64,000 nucleotides of DNA, taken from Bosea sp. 685. GTDB taxonomy: Bacteria > Pseudomonadota > Alphaproteobacteria > Rhizobiales > Beijerinckiaceae. Positions within the stretch are counted from its first letter, which is position 1. Each line of letters starts with the position of its first letter. The notes beneath the pieces are model-generated. The model ran no database searches. It worked only from the letters and a program-made list of their open reading frames with translations, and was not told the origin of the DNA. Shown one piece after another: positions 47,275 to 57,599 of the stretch. The position numbers and the translations under genes were made by a program. The stretch spans positions 2,790,001 to 2,854,000 of the forward strand of contig NZ_CP134779.1 of assembly GCF_031884435.1 (NCBI RefSeq), in the 5' to 3' direction.

Positions 47275-49722
47275 TCAGTACAGGCCGCCCGTCCCGGAAC
47301 CGACCGAGCGCCCGCCACCGGGCGAGACGTTGAGCGGGGTCGAGCCATCGCCGGCGGCCCCGATGACGGAGTAGCTGTCGGGCGGCGCGGTACCGGGCTT
47401 GAATGCCTCCAGGATGCCGCCCTCGCCGCCGCTACGCATGCCGGTCTTGGGATCGACCCGGATCAGCTTGATGCCAGCAGGCACGCGGAACGGCGTCGCC
47501 GGCTTGTCCTTGAGCGCCGCCATCATGAAATCGCGGAAGATCGGCGCGGCGTACTGGCCGGCTGTCGCGGAGGTGCCGAGCGACTTCGGCTTGTCGAAGC
47601 CCATATAGACGCCGACAGCGAGGTCCGGCGAGAAGCCGACGAACCAGACGTCCTTGGCCTCGTTGGTCGTGCCGGTCTTGCCGCCGAGCGGCTTGCCGAC
47701 GGACTTCACCACCGTCGCCGTGCCCGCATTGACCACGCCTTCGAGGATGGAGACCATCTGATAGGCGGTCAGCGGATCGAGAACCTGGTCGCGGTTGTCG
47801 ACGAGGCGCGGTTCACGCTGATTGTTCCACTTTTCGGCGTCGCAGCCTTCGCAGACGCGCTGGTCGTGCCGGAAGATGGTCGCGCCCCAGCGGTCCTGGA
47901 TGCGGTCGATCAAGGTCGGGCGGATGCGCTTGCCGCCATTGACGAGCATGGCGTAACCGGCGGTCATCCGCATCACCGTGGTCTCGCCGGCGCCCAGCGC
48001 CATCGAGAGCACGGGCAGCATGTCGTCATAGACGCCGAAACGGCGGGCATATTCCGCGATCAGCGGCATGCCGACATCCTTGGCGAGCCTGACCGTCATC
48101 AGGTTCTTGGAAAACTGGATGCCATAGCGAAGAGTATGAGGCCCGGTCGACTTGCCGTCGTAGTTTTCCGGCCGCCACATGCCGAGCCCACCGCCCTGGT
48201 CGATCTCGATAGGGCCGTCGAGCACGATGCTCGACGGCGTATAGCCGTTGTCGAGCGCGGTGGCGTAGACGAAGGGCTTGAACGAGGAGCCGGGCTGGCG
48301 CAACGCCTGCGTCGCGCGGTTGAATTCCGACTGGTCATGCGAGAAGCCGCCGACCATGGCGAGCACGCGGCCGGAGAACGGATCCATCACGGTGATGGCG
48401 CCGTTGACCTCGGGCAACTGCCGCAGGCGGACCTGGCCCGGCCGGTTGTCGATGGGCTCGACATAGACGACATCGCCGACCGATACGGCCTGCGACACGC
48501 GTGCACGCCGCGTCCATTTGATGCCGTCGGGGCCGAGCGCCACGGTGGTCCGTTCACTGCGCAGCGCGCCTGAGGTCTCGTTGAGCGGGTGGAGGCCGAT
48601 GCGAGCCGTGTCGCCGGTGACATCGAGAACGACGCCAAGGCGCCAGGGCGCGACATCGCCGAGCACTTTCAGCTCGCCGATCGCCAGGCCCCAGTCGCGC
48701 GCGCTCAGGTCGATCTTCTGGATCGCGCCGCGCCAGCCGCGCGCCTCATCGAAACGCACCAGCCCGTCGACCAGCGCCTTGCGCGCCATCAACTGCATCT
48801 TCGGGTCGACGGTCGAGCGCACCGAGAGGCCGCCTTCGAGCAGCTTCTTCTCGCCATAGCGATCCTGCAATTCGCGGCGAATTTCTTCGGCGAAATAGCC
48901 GGCGGCGATGTTGTTGGGCGAAACCGTGCGCGGATTGACGCCGAGGGGCTGCTTCTTGGCCGTGTCGCCGGCTTCGCGCGTGACGTAGCCGTTCTCGACC
49001 ATACGATCGATCACATAGTTGCGCCGCTCGATCGCGCGCTCGCGGTTGCGGAAGGGATGCAGATCGGTCGGTGCCTTGGGCAGCGCGGCCAGATACGCGA
49101 CCTCCTGCAGGTTCAGTTCATGCACCGACTTGCCGAAATAGTTCAGCGCCGCCGCGCCGATGCCATAGCTGCCCTGCCCCGGAGCCGGAGCGCCGAGATA
49201 GATCTCGTTGAGATAGAGCTCGAGGATCTTGTCCTTCGAATAGGTCGCCTCGATGCGCAGTGCGACCAGCGCCTCGCGAATCTTGCGCTCGTAGTTCTGC
49301 TCCGAACCGACGAGGAAGTTCTTCGCGACCTGCTGGGTGATGGTGGAGGCGCCCTGCGGCCTGCGATTCGAGCCGCGGCTGCGAAAATTGGTGATCGCGG
49401 CGCGCACGAGCCCTTCGGGATCGACGCCGACATGCTTGTAGAAATTCTTGTCCTCGGCCGAGAGATAGGCCTGGATGACGAGCTTGGGCACGGCCTGGAT
49501 CGGCATATAGAGCCGGCGCTCGCGGGCAAATTCCGCGATCAGGCTGCCGTCGCCGGCATGGACGCGCGTCATCACCGGCGGCTCATAGTTCCTGAGCTGA
49601 GCCGAATCGGGAAGATCCTTCGAGTAATGCCAGACGAGACCGGCCGCGCCCACGGCGCCAATCACGAAGACGATCGTGCCGGCGGCAAAAAGCCACCCGA
49701 AGAGTCGCAGAACAAACCGCAT
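47275..49722 (-). CDS. mrcA: Penicillin-binding protein 1A (bifunctional transglycosylase/transpeptidase)
   Basis: 815 residues. N-terminal membrane segment (FGWLFAAGTIVFVIGAVGAAGLVW), GT51 domain with the catalytic EDKNFYKHVGVD, RGSNRRPQGASTITQQVAKN and EILELYLNEIYLG-like KILELYLNEIYLG, a PBP1A linker/OB region, and the transpeptidase domain with the SxxK serine in GSSFKPFVYA, SKN in FSKNLM and KTG in GGKTGTTNEAKD. It builds peptidoglycan at the outer face of the inner membrane. 164 bp downstream of amiC and 187 bp before prfB on the same strand. Confidence 0.96.
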   Translation of the reverse strand: MRFVLRLFGWLFAAGTIVFVIGAVGAAGLVWHYSKDLPDSAQLRNYEPPVMTRVHAGDGSLIAEFARERRLYMPIQAVPKLVIQAYLSAEDKNFYKHVGVDPEGLVRAAITNFRSRGSNRRPQGASTITQQVAKNFLVGSEQNYERKIREALVALRIEATYSKDKILELYLNEIYLGAPAPGQGSYGIGAAALNYFGKSVHELNLQEVAYLAALPKAPTDLHPFRNRERAIERRNYVIDRMVENGYVTREAGDTAKKQPLGVNPRTVSPNNIAAGYFAEEIRRELQDRYGEKKLLEGGLSVRSTVDPKMQLMARKALVDGLVRFDEARGWRGAIQKIDLSARDWGLAIGELKVLGDVAPWRLGVVLDVTGDTARIGLHPLNETSGALRSERTTVALGPDGIKWTRRARVSQAVSVGDVVYVEPIDNRPGQVRLRQLPEVNGAITVMDPFSGRVLAMVGGFSHDQSEFNRATQALRQPGSSFKPFVYATALDNGYTPSSIVLDGPIEIDQGGGLGMWRPENYDGKSTGPHTLRYGIQFSKNLMTVRLAKDVGMPLIAEYARRFGVYDDMLPVLSMALGAGETTVMRMTAGYAMLVNGGKRIRPTLIDRIQDRWGATIFRHDQRVCEGCDAEKWNNQREPRLVDNRDQVLDPLTAYQMVSILEGVVNAGTATVVKSVGKPLGGKTGTTNEAKDVWFVGFSPDLAVGVYMGFDKPKSLGTSATAGQYAAPIFRDFMMAALKDKPATPFRVPAGIKLIRVDPKTGMRSGGEGGILEAFKPGTAPPDSYSVIGAAGDGSTPLNVSPGGGRSVGSGTGGLY

Positions 49723-49886
49723 AGGAGGCCCTGGCCCTCACTGTCATGGCTAGCCAGCCCGAAAAACGGGCAGCGTGAATCAATTCTATAGCATAACAGA
49801 GATGGCGGAACCGTGGCCTCAGGACCACAATTTCACGCCAAAGCCACCTGCTCGCCAAAGCCACTTGCTCGCGAAAGCCACTTGGC

Positions 49887-51173
49887 TCAGCGCCGGTTCT
49901 CCGCAGCCTTGCCGGCAGGCGGGCGGCCCTGCGCGAAATACCCGTCGACCGCGGCATGCACGGCCGCCACGGCCTGCGTCCGCCAGGCCGCCGAATTGAG
50001 CAATTCCGCATCCTTCGGGCTCGACATATAGCCGAGCTCGATCAGCACGGAAGGAACATCGGGCGCGCTCAGCACACGGAACCCCGCCGAGCGGAGCGGC
50101 ACCTTGTGCATCTTTACCGAGCCGCCGAGCGTCTCGACGAGATTGCGCGCGAACACCGAGGAGAAGGTCCGCGTCTCACGCTTGGCCAGATCCATCAGGA
50201 TGCCGGCGACGTCTTGCGTATCCTCGCTCGAATCGAGGCCCGCGACCGTGTCGGCCTGATTTTCCTTGGCCGCCAGCCGGGCCGCTTCCGCATCGGTCGC
50301 GCGCTCGGAGCCCGTATAGACCGTGGCGCCGCGCACATCCTGCGCCTGCGTCAGCGAATCCGCATGAATCGAGATGAACAGATCAGCCCCCGCCTCCCGC
50401 GCGATCTTCACCCGCTCGCCCAGCGGCACGAAGCGATCCTCATCACGAGTCATCAGGATGCGATAGCGCCCGGACGCTTCCAAGCTCTCCTTCAGCGTCA
50501 TGCCGAAAGCCAGCACGACCGTCTTTTCCGCAATCGACGCCACCACCGTGCCCGGGTCGATGCCGCCATGGCCTGGGTCGATGACCACGAGCTGGCGGGT
50601 ATCTCCGGCAGGCTTGACGATCTCGACCGGTGATATGGCCGCCTCGGGGCGCGTTTTCGAGGCCTCATTCGCCGCCGCCTGGAACTCCGCCCGCGAGGAG
50701 CGCTTCAGCTCGACCACGAGCTCGCCGAAGCCGCCGCGCCGGTTGCGCATCTCGGCGCGCGCGACGAGAGCGGGCTGCGCCAGGTCGATGATGATGCGCG
50801 AGCGCTCGGCCGTGAACAGGCCGAAACGGAAGGCGCTGACGAAGCCCGCGCCATTGCGCCCGGTCGTGGGCTGCATCTGGAAATTGACGGACGGCAAATC
50901 GACGATCACCCGGTCGGGCGAGGCCATCACAGATGTGCTGACGGCAACAGGCCGCGACAGCGCCACGGTCAGGCGGATGATCTCTCCGGCCTGCTCGATC
51001 CTGGCGTCGGTCGCGACCGGAAAATCATTGGCGGGCCCGGGATTGGCGTCGCCGGCGCTTACGCAGACAACGGCAAGCCAGGAGCCGAGAAGCACGCGCG
51101 AAAGCAAGCTCGCGCTGCGACGGACAAGGCCGGCGCGGAGGCTGCGGAAAGCTGGGCTGCGAAAGCGGAGCAA
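49887..51173 (-). CDS. amiC: N-acetylmuramoyl-L-alanine amidase with AMIN domain
   Basis: 428 residues. N-terminal Arg-rich segment and a hydrophobic export signal (VRRSASLLSRVLLGSWLAVVCVSAGDA), an AMIN domain at about 60-165 (TRPVAV...SPDRVIVDLPSVNF), a linker, then the Amidase_3 zinc domain with VVIDPGHGGIDPG, the conserved Glu of SIAEKTVVLAFG, FISIHADS and LIELGYMSSPKDAELL. It cleaves the peptide from the glycan in septal peptidoglycan during daughter-cell separation. Divergent from rne. Confidence 0.93.
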   Translation of the reverse strand: MLRFRSPAFRSLRAGLVRRSASLLSRVLLGSWLAVVCVSAGDANPGPANDFPVATDARIEQAGEIIRLTVALSRPVAVSTSVMASPDRVIVDLPSVNFQMQPTTGRNGAGFVSAFRFGLFTAERSRIIIDLAQPALVARAEMRNRRGGFGELVVELKRSSRAEFQAAANEASKTRPEAAISPVEIVKPAGDTRQLVVIDPGHGGIDPGTVVASIAEKTVVLAFGMTLKESLEASGRYRILMTRDEDRFVPLGERVKIAREAGADLFISIHADSLTQAQDVRGATVYTGSERATDAEAARLAAKENQADTVAGLDSSEDTQDVAGILMDLAKRETRTFSSVFARNLVETLGGSVKMHKVPLRSAGFRVLSAPDVPSVLIELGYMSSPKDAELLNSAAWRTQAVAAVHAAVDGYFAQGRPPAGKAAENRR

Positions 51174-51846
51174 AGGGGTGATTGATCCCTGTCTGCGTCA
51201 CCGACGCTTAACCATAAGGGCGCGAGGCCTTAACAGGGCGTTACCACGCCCGTCCCCGACCGTGAACCATGCTTGCCTGCCTCACCGTCACGATGGCTGG
51301 ATGATGTGACTTGCAAATCACTGTCACCTGTCTGTAATGGGGATGGTTGCATTGCGAAGCCGCCCATGGTGCGCATCCGGATCCGAGGATCCGTCGGCGT
51401 CCGGGGTCAGGTTTAAGGCGGCCGACCCTTCCGGGTTCGGCCGCAGCAGCGCAACCGCCAACGGATCGTCCGCGGACGGCCGGCGTCAGCCACGAAAGTT
51501 CGGCGCCTGGCTAGGTCTCGCGAGCGTGCAAACGCGGCGTGCTTCGTCTTTAGGCGAGTGCGTCGCAGGTCAGGACAGATGTCGGGGCATACGACGCCGC
51601 ATTTTTCATCGGTGATTCGTCCATACCTGCGGGACTGTGCCGGGGCGTTTGCCCGGCCAGGTTTCCCGAGCCGCTATCCTGTCTCGATCGAACACTTCCC
51701 CGTCCCAGACGCCGGCTTGCGCCGGCTTTTGCTCCTGCAACATGCCGGCTTTCGCCGGCCTTCACGCGGCGCCCCTGCCCGCGGCAGCGGATTCTCATCC
51801 GCAGCCCGGCGGGTTTTGATGGCGGCCGCGCCCATGGAAAATTCAT
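51174..51846. other. amiC / rne divergent region with structured rne leader
   Basis: 673 bp with no supported gene. It has a large hairpin at 51,418-51,444 (GCGGCCGACCC / GGGTTCGGCCGC, one bulge) and two similar GC hairpins at 51,711-51,726 (GCCGGCTTGCGCCGGC, followed by TTTT) and 51,744-51,759 (GCCGGCTTTCGCCGGC). Long structured leaders that mediate RNase E autoregulation are known in enterobacteria; the same role here is inference. Confidence 0.5.
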
Positions 51847-54648
51847 ATGGCCAACAAGATGCTCATCGACGCCACCCACCCGGAGGAGACCCGGGTCGTG
51901 GTGGTTCGCGGATCCCGCGTCGAGGAATTTGATTTCGAATCCGCCAGCCGCAAACCGCTGCGGGGCAACATCTATCTGGCGAAGGTGACGCGCGTGGAGC
52001 CCTCGCTCCAGGCCGCCTTCGTCGAGTACGGCGGCAACCGCCATGGCTTCCTTGCCTTCTCCGAAATTCACCCGGATTACTACCAGATCCCGGTCGCCGA
52101 CCGTCAGGCGCTGATCGCCGAAGAGGCGCGCGCCGACCGTGAGGAAGAGCGCGATGAGGAGAAGCGCGAAAAGCGCGGCGGCGGTCGTCGCGACCGTGGC
52201 CGCCGAGGCGACCGCGACGGGCGCGCCAAGAAGGCGTCCCATGACGAGACCGTCACCTCCGAGATCGAGGCCGACGGCAAGGGCGCCGCGATGGTCAATG
52301 AAGGCGGGCCTGCCTTCGGCGAGGAATTCGCACCGTCAATCACCGAATCCGCGACCGAGGAAGCCGTCGAGAACGCACCCTCGCTGACCTTCGAGACGGA
52401 AACGGTCGAGGCCCTCGCCACGGACGAAGCCGCGCCGGAAGGCGAAGAGGCCCGCAAGCCGGCCGAGGACGAAGAGGACGGCGAAGACCACGCTCACGAA
52501 GACGGCGAGCATGAGGAGCCCGAGCAGCTCGGTGGCGGCGACGCGCTCGACGACATCTCCGAGCGGCCCCAGCGCCATCATCGCCGCCAGTACAAGATCC
52601 AGGAGGTGATCAAGCGCCGCCAGATCATCCTGGTCCAGGTCGTCAAGGAAGAGCGCGGCAACAAGGGCGCGGCACTCACTACCTATCTCTCGCTCGCCGG
52701 CCGTTACTCGGTGCTCATGCCCAATACCGGCAAGGGCGGCGGCATCTCGCGCAAGATCACCAATACCGAGGATCGCAAGCGCCTGAAGGAGGTTGCCTCC
52801 GAACTCGAGGTGCCCGAGGGGATGGGCATCATCCTGCGCACCGCCGGCGCCTCGCGCACCAAGGTCGAGATCAAGCGCGACTACGAATATCTGATGCGGA
52901 TGTGGGAGAGCGTGCGCGAATTGACGCTCGCCTCGGTCGCGCCGGCGCTGGTCTATGAGGAGGGCAACCTCGTAAAGCGCTCGATCCGCGACCTCTACAA
53001 CAAGGACATCGACGAGGTTCACGTCGCCGGCGAAGAGGCCTACCGCGAGGCCAAGGACTTCATGCGCATGCTCATGCCGAGCCATGCCAAGAGCGTGAAG
53101 GCCTATCGCGAGCAGACGCCGCTCTTCGCCGGGTTCGGCGTCGAGAGCCAGCTCGACGCGATGTTCTCCAACAATGTGACGCTGAAATCCGGCGGCTATA
53201 TCGTCATCAACCAGACCGAGGCGCTGGTTGCCATCGACATCAACTCCGGGCGTTCGACCCGCGAGCACAATATCGAGGACACCGCCCTCAAGACCAATCT
53301 CGAAGCGGCGGAGGAGATCTCCCGCCAGCTCCGCCTGCGCGACCTGGCCGGCCTCATCGTGATCGATTTCATCGACATGGAGGAGAACCGCAACAACCGC
53401 GCTGTCGAGAAGAAGCTGAAGGATTGCCTCAAGGACGACCGCGCCCGCATCCAGGTCGGCCGCATCTCGGCCTTCGGCCTGCTTGAAATGTCGCGCCAGC
53501 GCATTCGCACCGGCGTGCTCGAGAGTTCGTCCGTGCCCTGCCCGCATTGCGCCGGTGCCGGCATGATGCGCTCGGCGGCTTCCGTCTCGCTGCAGATCCT
53601 GCGCGCGCTTGAGGAAAACCTGATCAAGAGCGCTTCGCATAACCTCACCGTCCGCACCCGGCCGGAGGTCGCGCTCTATGTGCTGAATCAGAAGCGCGCC
53701 CATCTCACCGATCTGGAAACCCGCTTCGCCATCGCAATCAGCATTACGGTCGACGCAACCCTGCTCGGCACGCGCTATTTCGAGGTCGAGCGCGGCGAGT
53801 TCGTCGGCAATGAAGGCCGCATCGTTCCGACCTCCTTCAAGGCGGAGGCGATCCCCGCCGATATCGACGATGACGCGCTCGACGCCGCCGCTGAAGCCGA
53901 GGCGCTCGGCGCCGAAGACGAGGGCGTCGAAGCAGGCGAGGCCACGACAACTGCTGCCGCCAATGATGACAAGCCGGACCGTGGCGATGGCGAAGCGCGC
54001 GGCGAAGGCGGCCGCAAGCGCAGGCGTCGTCGCCGGCGGCGGCGTGGCGGCGAGCGCGACGCCAATGGCGTGCGCCTCGACGGCGGCACGGATGCCGAGG
54101 GCGATGAGGATGGTCAGGACGACGACGAGGACGGCGATGAGAACGCCACCGAATCGCAGGAGACCGAGACCGTCGCTGCGGCTCCCGAGCCGGTCGTGAC
54201 CGAAGTGGCGGCAGAGCCGGAAGCCGAGGCGGACGCCAAGCCGCGCCGCGGCCGCCGTGGCGGACGCAAGCCCAAAGTTGACGCCGAGACTCTGGCTGAC
54301 ACTGAGGCTCGGGTCGAGGTCGCCAAGGTCGTGGACGCTCCCGAGGTGGTGACCGAGGCCGTCACGGTCGAGGCTGAAGCCGCCCCGGCCGAGAAGCCCA
54401 AGCGCAGCCGCGCCCGCAAGAAGATCGTGCCGATCACCGAAGACGGTGAAGCAGCGCCGGTCGTCGCAGAAACCGCGCCGGCTGAGCCCGTCGCCGCAGA
54501 GCCGGTCGCTGCCGCGCCTGTTCCGGAACCAGAGCCCGCCCCCGTTCCTCGCGTGGTCGAGGAGCCGGTCGCAGTGGTGCTGACCCCGCCCGACCCGGAC
54601 CGCCCCAAGCGCGGCGGCTGGTGGAACAAGCTGGCCGGCAGGAACTGA
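51847..54648 (+). CDS. rne: Ribonuclease E
   Basis: 933 residues. N-terminal S1 domain (GNIYLAKVTRVEPSLQAAFVEYG, HGFLAFSEIHPDYY) interrupted after about residue 80 by an acidic/basic insert of some 160 residues, then the RNase H-like and DNase I-like catalytic parts with IDINSGRSTREHNIEDT and VIDFIDME (the Mg2+ aspartates), the Zn-link CPHC, and a disordered C-terminal half with Arg-rich RRRRRRRRGG-type stretches. The end RPKRGGWWNKLAGRN resembles the GWW peptide by which Caulobacter RNase E binds PNPase. It starts mRNA decay and rRNA processing. A terminator follows. Confidence 0.96.
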   Translation: MANKMLIDATHPEETRVVVVRGSRVEEFDFESASRKPLRGNIYLAKVTRVEPSLQAAFVEYGGNRHGFLAFSEIHPDYYQIPVADRQALIAEEARADREEERDEEKREKRGGGRRDRGRRGDRDGRAKKASHDETVTSEIEADGKGAAMVNEGGPAFGEEFAPSITESATEEAVENAPSLTFETETVEALATDEAAPEGEEARKPAEDEEDGEDHAHEDGEHEEPEQLGGGDALDDISERPQRHHRRQYKIQEVIKRRQIILVQVVKEERGNKGAALTTYLSLAGRYSVLMPNTGKGGGISRKITNTEDRKRLKEVASELEVPEGMGIILRTAGASRTKVEIKRDYEYLMRMWESVRELTLASVAPALVYEEGNLVKRSIRDLYNKDIDEVHVAGEEAYREAKDFMRMLMPSHAKSVKAYREQTPLFAGFGVESQLDAMFSNNVTLKSGGYIVINQTEALVAIDINSGRSTREHNIEDTALKTNLEAAEEISRQLRLRDLAGLIVIDFIDMEENRNNRAVEKKLKDCLKDDRARIQVGRISAFGLLEMSRQRIRTGVLESSSVPCPHCAGAGMMRSAASVSLQILRALEENLIKSASHNLTVRTRPEVALYVLNQKRAHLTDLETRFAIAISITVDATLLGTRYFEVERGEFVGNEGRIVPTSFKAEAIPADIDDDALDAAAEAEALGAEDEGVEAGEATTTAAANDDKPDRGDGEARGEGGRKRRRRRRRRRGGERDANGVRLDGGTDAEGDEDGQDDDEDGDENATESQETETVAAAPEPVVTEVAAEPEAEADAKPRRGRRGGRKPKVDAETLADTEARVEVAKVVDAPEVVTEAVTVEAEAAPAEKPKRSRARKKIVPITEDGEAAPVVAETAPAEPVAAEPVAAAPVPEPEPAPVPRVVEEPVAVVLTPPDPDRPKRGGWWNKLAGRN

Positions 54649-54653
54649 ATGAC

Positions 54654-54686
54654 AAGGCCGCTGCGGAACACCGCAGCGGCCTTTTT
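54654..54686 (+). terminator. Terminator of rne
   Basis: AAGGCCGCTGCGG / CCGCAGCGGCCTT around AACA followed by T5. It ends the rne transcript directly before the next small gene. Confidence 0.93.
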
Positions 54687-54697
54687 CATGAGGCGAG

Positions 54698-55138
54698 ATG
54701 CTTGTGATGCCGCCGCCCCGCAATCGCGAAAGACAGGTGCTGACCGCGATCTGCATCGTGGCGCTCCTCGGCTTGGCCTGGATGGGATGGCAAGCGCTCG
54801 GAGGGCTTGGCGTCGGAATCCTTGGCCTTCTCGTGCTGTTCGTTGCGGTCAGGGTCGAACTTGAAGGCAACGGACCGGTCGGCGCGCAATCGAACCCGGA
54901 GTTCTATGCCAGACAGGTGCGTGCCGAGCGCGAGCAGCCTCACACCGACCGAGTGAGTCGCCGGGCGGAAAATGTGGCGTTCCTTTCATCAGCACGCGTC
55001 GGCGTGGCGGCGGGCGCTGTTCTTACTGTAGTCGGTTTCGGGCTGCTGTTTTCTGGAGCCGCGCCCAATGGGCCGATCGGCCTCTTTGAGCTTGGCGATA
55101 TTTTTGTGAGTCTGTTTTTGAAGGGGCGGCCTTGGTGA
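54698..55138 (+). CDS. Two-segment membrane protein, paralogue of the gene at 30,265
   Basis: 146 residues. A polar head, a hydrophobic hairpin (VALLGLAWMGWQALGGLGVGILGLLVLFVAV) ending in RVELEGNG, a charged linker of about 40 residues (YARQVRAEREQPHTDRVSRR), then further hydrophobic segments (VGVAAGAVLTVVGFGLLF and a C-terminal FELGDIFVSLFLKG). The GVGILGL...FVAVRVELE block matches the product at 30,265. It directly follows the rne terminator. Function unknown. Confidence 0.72.
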   Translation: MLVMPPPRNRERQVLTAICIVALLGLAWMGWQALGGLGVGILGLLVLFVAVRVELEGNGPVGAQSNPEFYARQVRAEREQPHTDRVSRRAENVAFLSSARVGVAAGAVLTVVGFGLLFSGAAPNGPIGLFELGDIFVSLFLKGRPW

Positions 55139-55218
55139 AATGGCCGGCCGCTCAGTACGCGCCATTTTGAGCTCAGGCGCAGCTCAACTTGGCTTTCCCC
55201 GCGCCGGCGACGCGCAAA

Positions 55219-57510
55219 TCACCCCGCCGCCGGCGCGAGCGGGCTGGGCGGCGGCACGGCGCTGATTGCCGCCGCTGCGCCGGCTTGCCAGGTCGCCTCC
55301 CCGCCACGCACCGTCACGGCGTTCGAGGCGAAGGGCACCCCCGCCTCGTTGAGCGCGCGATAGACCCGTTTCAACGCCTCGCGCTGGAGCGAGGAGGCCT
55401 GGTTCGGCTTGGCGGTGAATTTCAACCGGATGACGATGGCACTGTCGGTGATGTCGGCAACGCCCTGCATCTTGAGCGGCGCAATGAAATGCGGCGCGAA
55501 TTCCGGATCTTCGAGCAGGGCCAGGCCCGTTTTCTTGATCGCCTTGCGCGCCTTTTCGATATCCGCCGAGTGATCGAGCCGAACGTTGAACTTCAGCGTC
55601 GCCCAGTCGCGGCTGGCATTGGTGAGGGAGGGAATCTGGCCGAACGGCACCGTATGGATCTGCCCGCTCTGGTGGCGCAACTGCATCGAGCGCAGCGATA
55701 TCTTCTCGACCGTGCCCTTGAGCCGCCCGGTATCGACATATTCGCCGACGCGGAAAGCATCCTCGATCATGAAGAAGAAGCCGGAGACGATGTCGCGCAC
55801 CAGCGCCTGCGAACCGAAGGAAATGGCGAGCCCCAGAATGCCGAAGCCGGCAAGCAAGGGGCCGATATCGACGCCGAGCCGCGACAGCACGACAAGCCCG
55901 GTCAGGCCGAAGACCGCGCCCAGCACGACGCCGCGCAGTACCGGCAGCACGGTGGCTAGTCGCGATGGGATGCTCTCTTCATGCGTGGCGTCCTCATCGA
56001 CCGGCATCGTCGCGCCGCGCTTGGGCGCATAGGCGTCGAAGAAGCCCCGCAGGAAGACGAGGGCGACCCAGCCCGCGAAGGCGAGCATGGCGACGCCCGC
56101 CACCCGCTGCGAGAAGGCGGAGAATTCCGTCGAGCTCACGCCGAGGAGGAAGCCGCCCCAGAGCCGCGCCAGCAGATAGAAGCCGCCGACCCAGATCACG
56201 CCCCCGGCAGCTGCCCGCGCCGCATGGCCGAGCGCGAGCGTAAGCGGCGCGCGCTCGCCCAGGGCGGCGGCATGCGCCTGCCGGCAGGCCATCAGGCTGG
56301 TGATGCCGACCGCGAGGATCGGCACCAGCACGATGATGAGCTGCGTCAATCCGGCAGCCTCGGCCCAGCGTGCTCCACCCTCCATCATCGCCGCCGCGTT
56401 GCCGACCATCCAGATCGCCACGGCCGAGGTGGCATAGAGCCAGCCGGCCCCGGCTGCGATCATCCGCCGGCCTGGCCCCGGCTCATGCGATGATTCGAGG
56501 ATGAGCGCCGCAAGATCGTGTCGCGCATCGATGAACCACCAGGCCTTGAACAGCGTCACGGCAATGCCGCCCAGCGTGAACAGCCCCGCGACCGGGCCGG
56601 GGCCGGCTGCGTGCTGGCCTGTGACCGCGGTCGTTAGCAGGATCGGCGAGGCGATGCCGAAGAAGACGAGCAGGCCGAAATGCCGGTCGGCCCGCCGCAG
56701 CGGCATGATCCGTCGTTCCGGCACGCCGGGAGAGAGCAGGAAACGTCCAAGGGTCAGATGTCCGGCCCCGATCACGACGCCGTTGGCGATGACACGCAAG
56801 GTCGTCGCGGCAAGATCGGGTTCGGGCAGCCAGAGCATGCGCGCGGCATGCAACGCCGCCAGGCCGACCGTGAGCGTCATCAGATCCTGGAACAGTCCCC
56901 AGGACGACGCGATCAGGCGCGGCGTGAATTCAGGCCCTTTGGGCCGCAGCCGACGCGCGAACCAACCTGCGGTCGCGAAACGGAACAGCCCCGCCGCGGC
57001 GATCGCGAGCGCCAGGCCAGCGACGATTCCCCAGCCGGCCGGAAGCCCGCTCGCACCGTTGCGGTTCTGCGCCCAGGCGCTCCGCCAGGCGTCCGGCAGC
57101 GCGGCCAGGCGCGGCACCGCGCTCACCCCTTGGGTCAGCCCATCGACGAAATGATCCCAGAACGCCTCGACCCGTGTTTCGCCCTGATCCGGGCTGCTGC
57201 TTGCCGGCGGCGTGGCAGCGTTGCTCGCGACCGCCGCTGGCGCAGCCTGGATGGGCTGGTCCTTGCCGGCGATTCTGATCTCGACCTTGTGGCCGCCGGT
57301 CGACAAGGCGTCGACCAGCTTGCGCACCGTCTCCGGTGTTTCGTCGCCCCGCAGGGTCAGCGTGACATTCGCGTTGCCTTGAGCCTGCGCGTCGCCTTGA
57401 GCCTGGGCGAAACCCGCGGACGCAAAACCCAGAGTGGCCAACACGAACAAGAGCAGCGCCAGGGTGCAGGACGCGACCGACTTGCTCGAAGACGCAAAGC
57501 AATGTCGCAT
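55219..57510 (-). CDS. MscS family mechanosensitive ion channel, large form
   Basis: About 763 residues from the ATG giving MRHCFASSSKSV, which starts a signal peptide (TLALLLFVLATLGFASAGFAQA) and has GGGAG upstream. A periplasmic region, about ten membrane segments, then the MscS pore helix and beta domain near residue 560-700: GFGILGLAISFGSQALVRDIVSGFFFMIEDAFRVGEYVD and KGTVEKISLRSMQLRHQSGQIHTVPFGQI. It should open on membrane tension and release solutes. Far larger than the small E. coli MscS, like MscK/YbiO types. Confidence 0.9.
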   Translation of the reverse strand: MRHCFASSSKSVASCTLALLLFVLATLGFASAGFAQAQGDAQAQGNANVTLTLRGDETPETVRKLVDALSTGGHKVEIRIAGKDQPIQAAPAAVASNAATPPASSSPDQGETRVEAFWDHFVDGLTQGVSAVPRLAALPDAWRSAWAQNRNGASGLPAGWGIVAGLALAIAAAGLFRFATAGWFARRLRPKGPEFTPRLIASSWGLFQDLMTLTVGLAALHAARMLWLPEPDLAATTLRVIANGVVIGAGHLTLGRFLLSPGVPERRIMPLRRADRHFGLLVFFGIASPILLTTAVTGQHAAGPGPVAGLFTLGGIAVTLFKAWWFIDARHDLAALILESSHEPGPGRRMIAAGAGWLYATSAVAIWMVGNAAAMMEGGARWAEAAGLTQLIIVLVPILAVGITSLMACRQAHAAALGERAPLTLALGHAARAAAGGVIWVGGFYLLARLWGGFLLGVSSTEFSAFSQRVAGVAMLAFAGWVALVFLRGFFDAYAPKRGATMPVDEDATHEESIPSRLATVLPVLRGVVLGAVFGLTGLVVLSRLGVDIGPLLAGFGILGLAISFGSQALVRDIVSGFFFMIEDAFRVGEYVDTGRLKGTVEKISLRSMQLRHQSGQIHTVPFGQIPSLTNASRDWATLKFNVRLDHSADIEKARKAIKKTGLALLEDPEFAPHFIAPLKMQGVADITDSAIVIRLKFTAKPNQASSLQREALKRVYRALNEAGVPFASNAVTVRGGEATWQAGAAAAISAVPPPSPLAPAAG

Positions 57511-57599
57511 CGAACCCGCTCCCAACACCAAGGACAGCGCGAGTTGCACGGGAATCCCCGCTCTTGGCAAGCGCCGGGCTCACTATGCCCGCTTTGCGC

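Noticed and set aside
52336..54870. Long minus-strand open frame (844 codons) over rne
   Set aside because: Antisense to RNase E; it is an artefact of high GC and Glu/Ala-rich coding on the other strand.
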